Part shown: positions 17,926 through 25,632 of the stretch, piece by piece | Position numbering within the stretch: the stretch's first letter is position 1 | How the letters are laid out: the number at the start of each line of letters is the position of its first letter | Origin: Antrihabitans cavernicola | GTDB lineage: Bacteria; Actinomycetota; Actinomycetes; Mycobacteriales; Mycobacteriaceae | Direction of reading: 5' to 3' | NCBI RefSeq assembly: GCF_008297975.1 | Contig: NZ_VLNY01000021.1 | Coordinates: forward strand, 1 to 57,755 | DNA: 57,755 bases | Made by a program: the position numbers and the translations under genes | Notes under the pieces: generated by a model | The model's input: only the letters and a program-made list of their open reading frames with translations | Told to the model about the DNA's origin: nothing | Database searches by the model: none

Positions 17926-18483
17926 TCAGTCGACGGCGGGAACGGTGCGAGCAGCGTTGTAGATGTCGATCTCGGTGTGTTGGGCGGGGGTGGAGGCGTT
18001 GACGAGGTAACCGGTGGCGATGTCGGCCAACAGCTGCGCCGCGGCGATGTCGGGGGCGGGCCAGGCGCGGGGATCGTCCGCGTAGAGATCGAGCACCCCG
18101 ATGATGTCGTCGCCGAGCCGCATCGGGATCGCCCCGACCGCGACAACCCCCGCGTCATGCGCCGCCGCCGCGTACAGGGGCCACCGGTCCCCGCAGTCGC
18201 CGATATCGGTGATGCACACCGGTGCGTCGGTCTCGTATGCGGTGCGGGCCGGCCCGTCCTGGTAATGCTCCTGCCACAACTCGACCTCAACCATGTTGCC
18301 GGTGCTGGATGTGACGAACCACAACCGCTCGTCCGAGACCAGGCTTACCCCGGCACCGGTGACCCCGAGCACCTCGGTGACGGTATCGGCCAGGTCGTCG
18401 AGGACGAACTCGCTCTCGTAGAGGGTGGGCAGGGTGCGCACGTACCGGCTCAACGCGGCTATCAAAAGGTGTTGGTCGAACAT
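17926..18483 (-). CDS. GAF domain protein lacking an ANTAR domain
   Basis: A 185-residue protein from ATG 18483 (MFDQHLLIAALSRYVRTL). It aligns by eye along its whole length with the GAF part of the neighbour at 18631 (VTGAGVSLVSDERLWFVTS, RLGDDIIGVLDLYADDPRAW, LLADIATGYLVNAST). The neighbour then continues into an ANTAR domain, whereas this protein ends within about 20 residues (AQHTEIDIYNAARTVPAVD). It can therefore sense but not bind RNA by itself. It is either a truncated paralogue or a dimerisation partner of the adjacent ANTAR protein. Confidence 0.8.
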   Translation of the reverse strand: MFDQHLLIAALSRYVRTLPTLYESEFVLDDLADTVTEVLGVTGAGVSLVSDERLWFVTSSTGNMVEVELWQEHYQDGPARTAYETDAPVCITDIGDCGDRWPLYAAAAHDAGVVAVGAIPMRLGDDIIGVLDLYADDPRAWPAPDIAAAQLLADIATGYLVNASTPAQHTEIDIYNAARTVPAVD

Positions 18484-18630
18484 CGGGACCGTATCCTCGG
18501 AATCACACCACCCGAGTGGGTGGCTGACCGCAACGCAAAACCGGGGGGATCCAGGGAGGAACGTCACCGCGTGTTCCCACCCTACGCCCGACCGACGACG
18601 ACCGACGGCGGTAGGTCGATGAATGTTGGA

Positions 18631-19350
18631 CTACAGGTGCAGGCGTAGTTCCACGATCGCGGTCGCGACCGCCCGCACGGTGACGCGGTGGCTGCGGGCG
18701 TGGGCGCGCATTAGGTCGAACGCCCGGTCGGGGTGAATGTTGTGCCGGTTGGCGAGGATGCCTTTGGCCTGCTCGATCACGACCCGCGCTCCCAAGGCGT
18801 GCTCGAGCTGCTCGGCGAGTTGGTGTTGTTGGCGCAGGGTCGAGGAGTTGACCAGATATCCGGTGGCCATGTCGGCGAACACCCCGGCGGCGGTCAGGTC
18901 GGTGGCCGACCATTCCCGCCGCTTGGCGGCGTAGAGGTCGAGGGCGCCGACCCGGTCGTCGCCGAGGGTCATCGGGATCCCGGCGACCGCCACGATTCCC
19001 GAGCCGCGGGCCGTCGAGACGAATCGGGGCCACCGGGAGGCGTGGTAGACGAGATCGGGAACCGACACGACCTGACCGGTGTCGTAGGCGTCACGGCAGG
19101 GCCCGGCCTGGAACTCTTCCTGGCAGCGTTCCAGCGCACCGGCCGCACCGGTAACCGCGGTGACCGCGGTGACCGCGGTGACGAAACGCAACCGCCCGTC
19201 GGTGGCAACACTCACCCCGGCCCCGGCCAGATCGAGCACCGCGCTCACCGATTCGGCCAACTCGGCCAACACCACGTCCACCTCGTAGGGTGCGACCAAG
19301 AGTCGGGCGAAGCGTGACAACGCGGCGGTGAACAAACCGATGTCGTACAT
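18631..19350 (-). CDS. GAF-ANTAR domain regulator
   Basis: A 239-residue protein from ATG 19350 (MYDIGLFTAALSRFARLL). GAF domain at about 20-160 (LDLAGAGVSVATDGRLRFV, MTLGDDRVGALDLYAAKRR); ANTAR at about 170-235 (LEHALGARVVIEQAKGILA, AFDLMRAHARSHRVTVRAV). Within the GAF domain a 9-bp repeat encodes TAVTAVTAVT, which may vary in copy number. It is oriented with the ANTAR-less paralogue 147 bp downstream. Same family as the four regulators at 4.7-9.2 kb. Confidence 0.9.
   Translation of the reverse strand: MYDIGLFTAALSRFARLLVAPYEVDVVLAELAESVSAVLDLAGAGVSVATDGRLRFVTAVTAVTAVTGAAGALERCQEEFQAGPCRDAYDTGQVVSVPDLVYHASRWPRFVSTARGSGIVAVAGIPMTLGDDRVGALDLYAAKRREWSATDLTAAGVFADMATGYLVNSSTLRQQHQLAEQLEHALGARVVIEQAKGILANRHNIHPDRAFDLMRAHARSHRVTVRAVATAIVELRLHL
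19154..19180. repeat. In-frame 9-bp tandem repeat
   Basis: Three perfect copies of ACCGCGGTG inside the GAF-ANTAR gene, with near-matching bases on both sides. Each unit contains the palindrome ACCGCGGT and encodes three residues, so copy changes keep the frame. Confidence 0.85.
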
Positions 19351-19658
19351 GCCTGTGTCCCCCGGTTCCCGTCCACCGTTCGGTGGGCTCACCGCAACAC
19401 GTCGACACCGATCGAGCGCGACCCCGCATCGCATATGTGCTGGCCACATTAGCCGACCGCCGGGCTGTGGGAGGGTAACCCGCGACCCGAGCCCGGCCTA
19501 GGTCGACCCGGACTGGCCCACCGAGAAGCCTGATTCGGAACCAGCCGCAGCCGACGATGAGCGTCGCCGCGCTTCGCATACCTTGCTGCACGCCCCAATG
19601 GTGACGGCGAGACCATCCGAGAATGCGTGGCTGCGAGGAGTCTGCACAGTATGTGCGC

Positions 19659-19906
19659 TCAGAGCATCACTGCAGCCAGGACAATCAGCACCCACGTGAG
19701 TACCCCCAGCCCAACCCGAGAACGATCGAGCCCACGAGTAGTCCGAGCAGCGCCATTGCACCGACGACGCCAACCGCGCCACCGAAAGCGACCGGCCAGT
19801 CACGATGCCGGTGTGCGTTGAGCAGCGGTTGCCCCGGCAGGTCCACCGTCTCGCCGCGCGCGCGTCGCCGTCGCGATTCGGAAAGACGGGGGGTCACAGT
19901 CCGCAT
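19659..19906 (-). pseudogene. Small two-helix membrane protein, probably frameshifted
   Basis: ATG 19906 overlaps the end of the WS/DGAT gene, a layout typical of translational coupling. The first frame encodes a basic N-terminus (RLSESRRRRARGE), NAHRHRDWPVAFGG and a hydrophobic stretch (VGAMALLGLLVGSIVLGLG), and ends at 19685. A one-base shift in the G-run near 19695 continues with a second hydrophobic stretch (LTWVLIVLAAVML) to 19659. Whether the shift is real or a sequencing error cannot be told. Function unknown. Confidence 0.45.
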
Positions 19907-21219
19907 GCGGTTTCGAGGGCGGCGAGTTCGCCGTCGAGGTCGTCGAGGAAGGGTTGCAGTGCGGGCACTGCCCGCCAGGCGGCGGTGAGTCCGAAACTGA
20001 TACCGGCGCCGGTACTGCTGCAGGTGATGTTGAGGGCCTGACCGTCGAACGGCACCGACACCGGGTAGAGCGCGTCGAGGCGGGCCCCGTTCCAGTACAG
20101 AGGTGTATCCGACCCAGCCACGTTGGAGATGATCACGTTCGGAGGTCGGACCGGGCAGGGGAGCCCGAGCAGGCCCGCCGCCAGCGGTGCGATACCGAGT
20201 GCGCCGGCTGCCAGTGTTTGCAGCGGGCTCATGCCACTCAACGCCGCTTTACCCTCCGCGGTGCTGACGCGGATCGCGGCGAGCCGGCATATCGGGTCGG
20301 CGAGGCGAGTGCCGAGGTTGCACATGAACACGCCAACCCGGTTGCCGCCCTGTCCGCGCGGCTGCTCGTCGGGTAGCGCTACCGGCACCATCGCGATCAG
20401 TGGTGCCTCGGGCAACGCGTGACGAGCGAGCAGATGCGCGCGTAGCGCACCGGCACACATCGTGAGGACCACATCGTTGACGGTGGTGTCGGCGTGCTTG
20501 GCGACCAGCCGCAGCCGCTCCAACGGCCAGGACCGGGCAGCGAAGCGGCGGCCTCGGGTGACCGGAACGTTCAGCACGCTCGCAGGGGCCGAGAGTGACA
20601 GTGGTCCGCCTCGACGGTGCAGGGCCCGGTGCACTGAATCGGCCAGCGCCGGCACCAGACCCACCACCTCACCGACCCCAGATCGGGTGGTGTGCCACGC
20701 GGCGCCGCTGACCTGAAACGGAGTGAACCCGGCGGACCCCTCGCCCGCCGGAGCTGGGATGGCAGCCGGTTGCTCCCACAGGGCGGGCATGTTCTGCTCG
20801 TCCGGGTTGGAACTGAGCCGACGACGCAGCATCCGCATCGCCGCGACACCGTCGGTGAGTGCGTGATGAATCTTGACGTACACCGCGAAACGGCCGTCGT
20901 CGAGACCCTCGATCAGAGCCATCTCCCACAACGGGCGGCTGCAGTCGAGCGGGTCGCCGTGCAGCCGGGACACCAAATCGAACAACTCGCCGGTTCCACC
21001 CGGGGCGGGCAATGCGTGTCGGTGAATGTGGTAGTCGAGGTCGACCTCGAGCTCGGTGTCCCACCCCCATTGCCCCAGCGAGGTCAGCGATCGGCGGGCC
21101 CGCTTCCGCAACGGCCTCGCCACTGAGTTCCGCGTCACTGCGTTCTCGAGCATCGACCGCAAGTAGGTCGCGTCTGCACCCTTGGGCGGGGTGAACACCA
21201 GCACCGCGCCGACATGCAT
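19894..21219 (-). CDS. Wax ester synthase/diacylglycerol acyltransferase (WS/DGAT), N-terminus interrupted
   Basis: The open frame from ATG 21219 encodes 441 residues starting MHVGAVLVFTPP. The acyltransferase motif HHALTDG (HHxxxDG) is present at about residues 117-123, with PLWEMALIEGL upstream and GNRVGVFMCNLGTRLADP and PPNVIISNVAGSDTPLYWNG downstream. The enzyme esterifies acyl-CoA with diacylglycerol or fatty alcohols for storage lipid. In the same frame upstream, GTG 21282 or ATG 21270 would add LLPMAPTDSMFLTADAP, the conserved family N-terminus, but a TAA at 21226-21228 interrupts it. The shortened protein lacks the PTDSMF motif, so activity is doubtful. Confidence 0.85.
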   Translation of the reverse strand: MHVGAVLVFTPPKGADATYLRSMLENAVTRNSVARPLRKRARRSLTSLGQWGWDTELEVDLDYHIHRHALPAPGGTGELFDLVSRLHGDPLDCSRPLWEMALIEGLDDGRFAVYVKIHHALTDGVAAMRMLRRRLSSNPDEQNMPALWEQPAAIPAPAGEGSAGFTPFQVSGAAWHTTRSGVGEVVGLVPALADSVHRALHRRGGPLSLSAPASVLNVPVTRGRRFAARSWPLERLRLVAKHADTTVNDVVLTMCAGALRAHLLARHALPEAPLIAMVPVALPDEQPRGQGGNRVGVFMCNLGTRLADPICRLAAIRVSTAEGKAALSGMSPLQTLAAGALGIAPLAAGLLGLPCPVRPPNVIISNVAGSDTPLYWNGARLDALYPVSVPFDGQALNITCSSTGAGISFGLTAAWRAVPALQPFLDDLDGELAALETACGL

Positions 21220-21282
21220 CGGCCGTTACGGCGCGTCCGCCGTCAAGAACATCGAATCCGTCGGTGCCATCGGCAACAGCAC

Positions 21283-21610
21283 TTTTGTCCCCTCTGTCGC
21301 GATTCGGATGCCGGACCGAACCACGGTCGGGCACCGTCCTTGCAACAGGCGGGGTCAGGGCATGTCAGAAGTATCGTTTCACACGTGACTCACATCACGA
21401 AACACCACTGCTCTCGTCAACCAGCACACACCCGATACAAGAAACAGGATCTTCGAGCGGATCCGCGCTCTGCCCGCCGGTATGCGAGCATGACGGCTAA
21501 AGAAGCACGCAGAAACGAATACCGAGCAAGCCGCATCAAGGTGCCAAGTCATGGTTTGTCCGTGCAGGTGGAGACGCAGCCGCGAAATGTCGTGTGCGCC
21601 GGGTGGGAAG
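21283..21610. other. Intergenic, no gene recognised
   Basis: Upstream of the WS/DGAT gene. No gene seen; it should contain that gene's promoter, which I could not identify. Confidence 0.35.
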
Positions 21611-22072
21611 CTACCCGCCGGGCGTCGATTCGCGACGCGCCTTCTCCTGCAGCCGTTGCTCCAACGCTGCTTCGCGGTGAATGCGATATCGCCGCATCCG
21701 TTCGGCACCGTCTATCGCTCGTCGCCGGGCCACTGCACGCTGCCACGCATGTCGATCTGCCCGGGCACGTGCGTTCGTGTGCGCTGCAGCGAACACCGCG
21801 ACCCGTAGCGCCTCACCACGCTGGATCGCTGTGGCGTCGTCGAGTAGATCGCCCGCGATCCGGTCCGCCGCGCCCAGTACCCGGCGCCACGCGAGCACCT
21901 CGGCCGACGAATCACCCATCGTCGACTCGAGACCGTCCTCGATCATCGTCAACGGCGTTCTGGCCAAGCCGTAAACGAAACGCAGCATCGGTCCCGGCCA
22001 GCCGACCCGACTGGCCACACCTGGATCAGTCGCTGTTCTCGTTGAGTCGGAATGGACTTCGGTACGAGTCAT
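21611..22072 (-). CDS. Hypothetical helical protein
   Basis: ATG 22072 (MTRTEVHSDSTRTATDPG) gives 153 residues; the frame is open far upstream but that part is low-complexity and shadow-like. Recognisable protein-like core: GPMLRFVYGLARTPLTMIED, GDSSAEVLAWRRVLGAADR, RGEALRVAVFAAAHTNAR. A long, highly charged helix (RRRAIDGAERMRRYRIHRE) leads to the C-terminus. It lies upstream of the WS/DGAT gene on the same strand, with a gap of about 330 bp. I do not recognise a family. Confidence 0.5.
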   Translation of the reverse strand: MTRTEVHSDSTRTATDPGVASRVGWPGPMLRFVYGLARTPLTMIEDGLESTMGDSSAEVLAWRRVLGAADRIAGDLLDDATAIQRGEALRVAVFAAAHTNARARADRHAWQRAVARRRAIDGAERMRRYRIHREAALEQRLQEKARRESTPGG

Positions 22073-22944
22073 ACGCAGAACCCCTTCCCCCGCAGGGGAT
22101 TTCGATCGGCCGAGACTTTTCGTTCGGCGACGACCTGAGCTCGCCAGGGACAGGGGCGAGAGGACACTCGATACAAACGGCACGGCGGTCAACAGCACGG
22201 CCGAGTGCGCATCAGTGCACACCACCGAGGATAACTGCGCCGCCTCCATCGCGAAGGATCTTCGGCATGTTCGGACCGACGTCGATGGGTCGGGCGTTTC
22301 ACCCGACGGACAACGGCGGCGGTCCCGGCCATACCTCGGACCACCCCTCGAATAGTCCGCTCGGTCACACCTGTCACCAAGGCGACGAGATGACACTGCA
22401 AGAATTGTTCTGCGAAGGTGTCGACACATGCTCCGCGTAGATCCCGGATCAGCCGGGCAACCCGCGAACCGATCCGAGTCCGATGTCGCCTGAGACACGA
22501 AAATCGGAACCCGGTCGGGCCGAACGAGCCGAGCGCGAAATATCGACGTCCAGGATGCGGTCGTAACCTCGGCCGCCGATGAAACGGCGACTCGGTCGTG
22601 GCGTCCGGTCCTGCCGCGAACGGCAGTCATGGTCCGCGCCGGCTGACGACTGGACCCACTCGGTAACGACGAACTGCACACCGCCGCCGCCCGACTATCT
22701 GCGCCGGCTGCGACGCCGGGCCAGACTTCCGGGCCTCAGCGCCGCGCCTGATCCTCACCTCCGCCGGTGTGCGGGTCGCCGACACACCCGGTGGTGTGTG
22801 AGGTGCCCTGGGTTTGGTTCCGATCTTTATCAGCGAGCCAGCCGACCCGGCCCTCGCAACCACATAGGAACTAAACCTGGGGTACTTCAAAACCACCGCG
22901 ATCAGGTCATCGACGACGGCAATGTTCATCGAAGACTCCGGCAC
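22073..22944. other. Intergenic, no intact gene
   Basis: About 870 bp in which frames on both strands stay open but show no family motifs. Around 22700-22930 the plus strand has a few protein-like scraps (ILTSAGVRVADTPGGV, LGLVPIFISEPADPALA) separated by stops, possibly a decayed gene. Confidence 0.35.
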
Positions 22945-22945
22945 C

Positions 22946-23004
22946 CGACTGGGACTCGCCCGCGTTCGCACTCGATGTTGCCGATAGGCAATGGATCTTG
23001 CCCG
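22946..23004 (+). repeat. Duplicated fragment of the adjacent AurF-like gene
   Basis: Fifty-nine bases match 23225-23283, inside the diiron oxygenase gene, with one mismatch. The copy encodes DWDSPAFALDVADRQWILP in isolation, upstream of the gene's start. Confidence 0.9.
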
Positions 23005-23102
23005 GTCCATTAGTGGTCGACACCTTGGACGGCATTTGCCTGGTACACCTCGTCACGTCAACTATGATCGATAGCAAATTCTTGTCGGCTATCGGAGGTT
23101 TC

Positions 23103-24104
23103 ATGACGATCACAGCGGAGTCGAACGATCAGTCAACCTCATCGTCAGAGGACAACTACTTCGACCAACTCCGAATACTTTCGGAAGCTTCCGTGCACAA
23201 ACGCTTCGATCCGTACCTCGATATCGACTGGGACTCGCCCGCGTTCGCACTCGATGTTGCCGATAGGCGATGGATCTTGCCCGAAAGCGACATCGTGGGC
23301 CGACACCCTTGGTATCGCGCACTTCCAGAGGGCAGGCAGATCGACATCGGGCGCTGGCGCATCGCGAACATCTACAAGGTGGGTCTGCAATTCGAGAGCA
23401 TCCTCATTCGAGGGATAACCCAGTATTCGTTCACGGTTCCGAACGGTTCACCGGAGTTCCGGTACTGCGTGCACGAGGCCGCCGAAGAATGCAACCACAC
23501 CATGATGTTTCAGGAGATGATCAACCGAATCGGTTTGGACGTCCCCGGAGTGTCTTGGTGGATGCGAGGGCTGTCGCCACTCATCCCCCTCGTCGCCGGG
23601 TTGTCTCCGACGATCTTCTTCATCGGAATCCTTGCGGGAGAGGAGCCGATCGACCACACGCAGAAAAGTATGCTGCGCGATCGGCGCGCGGATATTCACC
23701 CGTTGGCGTTGCGGGTGATGGAAATCCACGTCGCCGAGGAGGCCCGCCACATCTCGTTTGCACACCAGTTCATCGAGCGCAGGGTCACGCGGATGAATCC
23801 GCTGGGCCAGCTGGTGATGTCGGTCGCCTTCCCGATTGCGATGCGGTGGCTCGTCGGCGAAATCATGGTTCCACCGAGCGAGTTCCGTAAGAAGTTCGAC
23901 ATCCCGCAGTCGGTGATCGACGATATGTTTTGGGACGGACCCGAATCGCAGGAGGTTCGTCGAAATATGTTTGCCGACGTCCGAATGCTCGCGCACAAGG
24001 CCGGAGCGATGAACCCGCTCGGACGGCTGGTGTGGAAAATCTGCGGAATCGACGGCGACACATCGCGTTTCCGGAGCGAGCCAGCCAGAACACACACTGC
24101 ATAG
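23103..24104 (+). CDS. AurF-like diiron oxygenase
   Basis: A 333-residue protein; GGAGG at 23094-23098 fixes ATG 23103 over the longer open frame. Diiron ligands are apparent in HEAAEECNHTMMFQEM, GEEPIDHTQ and HVAEEARHISFAHQF, the ExxH-type boxes of the AurF/CmlI N-oxygenase and related ferritin-like oxygenase family. These enzymes use O2 and electrons from a reductase to oxidise amines or other substrates. The protein is similar over its full length to the one at 50318-51334. No reductase is adjacent here, so it may draw on the FprB-type or 2Fe-2S reductases 22-27 kb away. Substrate unknown. Confidence 0.85.
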   Translation: MTITAESNDQSTSSSEDNYFDQLRILSEASVHKRFDPYLDIDWDSPAFALDVADRRWILPESDIVGRHPWYRALPEGRQIDIGRWRIANIYKVGLQFESILIRGITQYSFTVPNGSPEFRYCVHEAAEECNHTMMFQEMINRIGLDVPGVSWWMRGLSPLIPLVAGLSPTIFFIGILAGEEPIDHTQKSMLRDRRADIHPLALRVMEIHVAEEARHISFAHQFIERRVTRMNPLGQLVMSVAFPIAMRWLVGEIMVPPSEFRKKFDIPQSVIDDMFWDGPESQEVRRNMFADVRMLAHKAGAMNPLGRLVWKICGIDGDTSRFRSEPARTHTA

Positions 24105-24228
24105 AGTTGATAACATTCAGAGTGCACCGACGCATTGCGATCAATGTCCGGACGTCGAAGGTTGATGAAACAGCAGTTGGTATCACTACTGCACGCGACT
24201 GAGATGGCCAGGTTCAGCAAGCTAAACA

Positions 24229-24453
24229 TTGCAGTATGGGTTGGCCCGGCGTCGCTACCTCGCCGACTTTCTGCAGGAATCAGAGCGCGTCCTGGTGACC
24301 ACGCTGCACGATTTGGGTGATCATCGACGTCAAAACGTTGCGCCGACAGATCCCATAGACCGCGATCTTGAACTCATCGCAGAAGAGAACTCGCGGTTGA
24401 CCTACACGCGTGATTGCCACAAGTTAGCCGTTCGGCTCGGTCTGCAGATATGA
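24229..24453 (+). CDS. Possible small hypothetical protein
   Basis: A 74-residue frame from a TTG with protein-like composition (RYLADFLQESERVLVTTLHD, DPIDRDLELIAEENSRLTY, DCHKLAVRLGLQI). No clear ribosome binding site and no family that I recognise. It lies 125 bp after the AurF-like gene on the same strand. It could be a remnant. Confidence 0.25.
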   Translation: MQYGLARRRYLADFLQESERVLVTTLHDLGDHRRQNVAPTDPIDRDLELIAEENSRLTYTRDCHKLAVRLGLQI

Positions 24454-24615
24454 ACCTGAAACTACCGAGGCGACGCCGACAGCATCAGCGAACACGCCAA
24501 ATCTCGACATGCCGCCGGTTCGGAGACGACGCGCGTCCATACGAGTCCCGTTGCCGACGATCCCGTTGCCTAAACGCTGTAACGTGGCTCGTCAACTGGC
24601 ACTTGCGCAGGTCCG

Positions 24616-24840
24616 TTAGTGCTTATCGTAGTGACCGTCGTGCGCCGCGTGGCGGTGTCCGTCATGAGGGTGATCGGTGGGGTCGTCGTATGGGACCGCA
24701 ACGTGACCACAGCGTTCCCGAGCTGATGCTCGTGGGCGGCGGGACCGGTGGGATCGCACTCGTCGAAATGGCCGTCGTGGGCATACAGAGATGCCGTCGT
24801 GGACGTAGTCCGTGTGTTCGTCCGCAATGTCACCTGGCAC
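24616..24840 (-). pseudogene. His-rich metal-binding small protein, frameshifted
   Basis: Pieces in two minus-strand frames resemble the short actinobacterial proteins with repeated CGHEAVPHGDHVDYxHDGH units. Present are DEHTDYVHDGI, then YAHDGHFDECDP, then CGHVAVPYDD and the typical end PHDGHRHAAHDGHYDKH before the stop at 24616. Such proteins are thought to bind zinc or other divalent metals. The frame breaks near 24700 and 24790 mean that no intact product can be made. It lies near a multicopper oxidase gene. Confidence 0.6.
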
Positions 24841-25189
24841 GATCTCGGTGGTACCACAAGATGCTGGAGGTCGGTTCGGCGAGCATGTGCGAGCTGCGGG
24901 GATGAGTTTCTGCGGTGCATCTGCTACGAGACTTGTTGTCGTCCAGTGAGCGGAGACATCCCCGCTGCTGGGGGCATCCACTCATTCACGTCACGAAGGA
25001 AGGGACGAGCCGGTGAAGCTGTCGAAACAACGGGGGAAATAGCCTGTGGCGCTTGTGATCGTCGGCGTCGTCGGCGCAGCCGGAACCGGTGGGGTCCTGA
25101 CGCGGTCCGTCGACGACGAAACACGTGCGGAATTGATAGCAGCCGGACTCCCGGACGATCCCACCGTTGCGGTCGCATGCGCGGACCGG

Positions 25190-25495
25190 CGTCCATCGCA
25201 GGTCGATCCGGCGGCGACCTCCTGTTCTCACCCGTACTGCTGAGGAGACTCGTCGACCGGGCAGTCGAAGCGCGCCCAGACTCTGCGCCAGGAGTGACTC
25301 CGGTCGACCTGACGCCGCGCGAACTCGAGGTACTTCGCCTGGTCGGCGACGGGTACAGCAACCAGGACATCGCCGACCGGCTGTACCTGGGGTATCAGCA
25401 CGGTCAAAAGCCATATCGCCAACCTGCTCGACAAGACCGGAGCCGGCAACCGGATCCGTCTGGCCGTATACGCTTCCAAGATCGCCGACCGATGA
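25190..25495 (+). pseudogene. NarL/LuxR-type response regulator, C-terminal fragment with frameshift
   Basis: The plus strand encodes the end of a receiver domain (GGDLLFSPVLLRRLVDRAV) and a LuxR helix-turn-helix (DLTPRELEVLRLVGDGYSN, QDIADRLYLG). A shift near 25392 then continues ISTVKSHIANLLDKTGAGN and IRLAVYASKIADR to a TGA at 25493-25495. The phosphoacceptor half of the receiver is missing. Non-functional. The 5-prime limit is approximate. Confidence 0.75.
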
Positions 25496-25632
25496 TTCTG
25501 TACCGCACAAGCAGACCGCATAAGGGTGGAGTCGGAAGACCGACTCGCGCGGAAGCTATTCTCAAAATCAGTATTCGAAAGATTTTCGCCAATTTACGAA
25601 TTCATTCCTGCGATGAATAGTCAGGCGGTTTT

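Noticed and set aside
22998-23102. A longer start for the first AurF-like gene.
   Set aside because: GGAGG lies correctly spaced before ATG 23103, and the extra residues do not match the paralogue.
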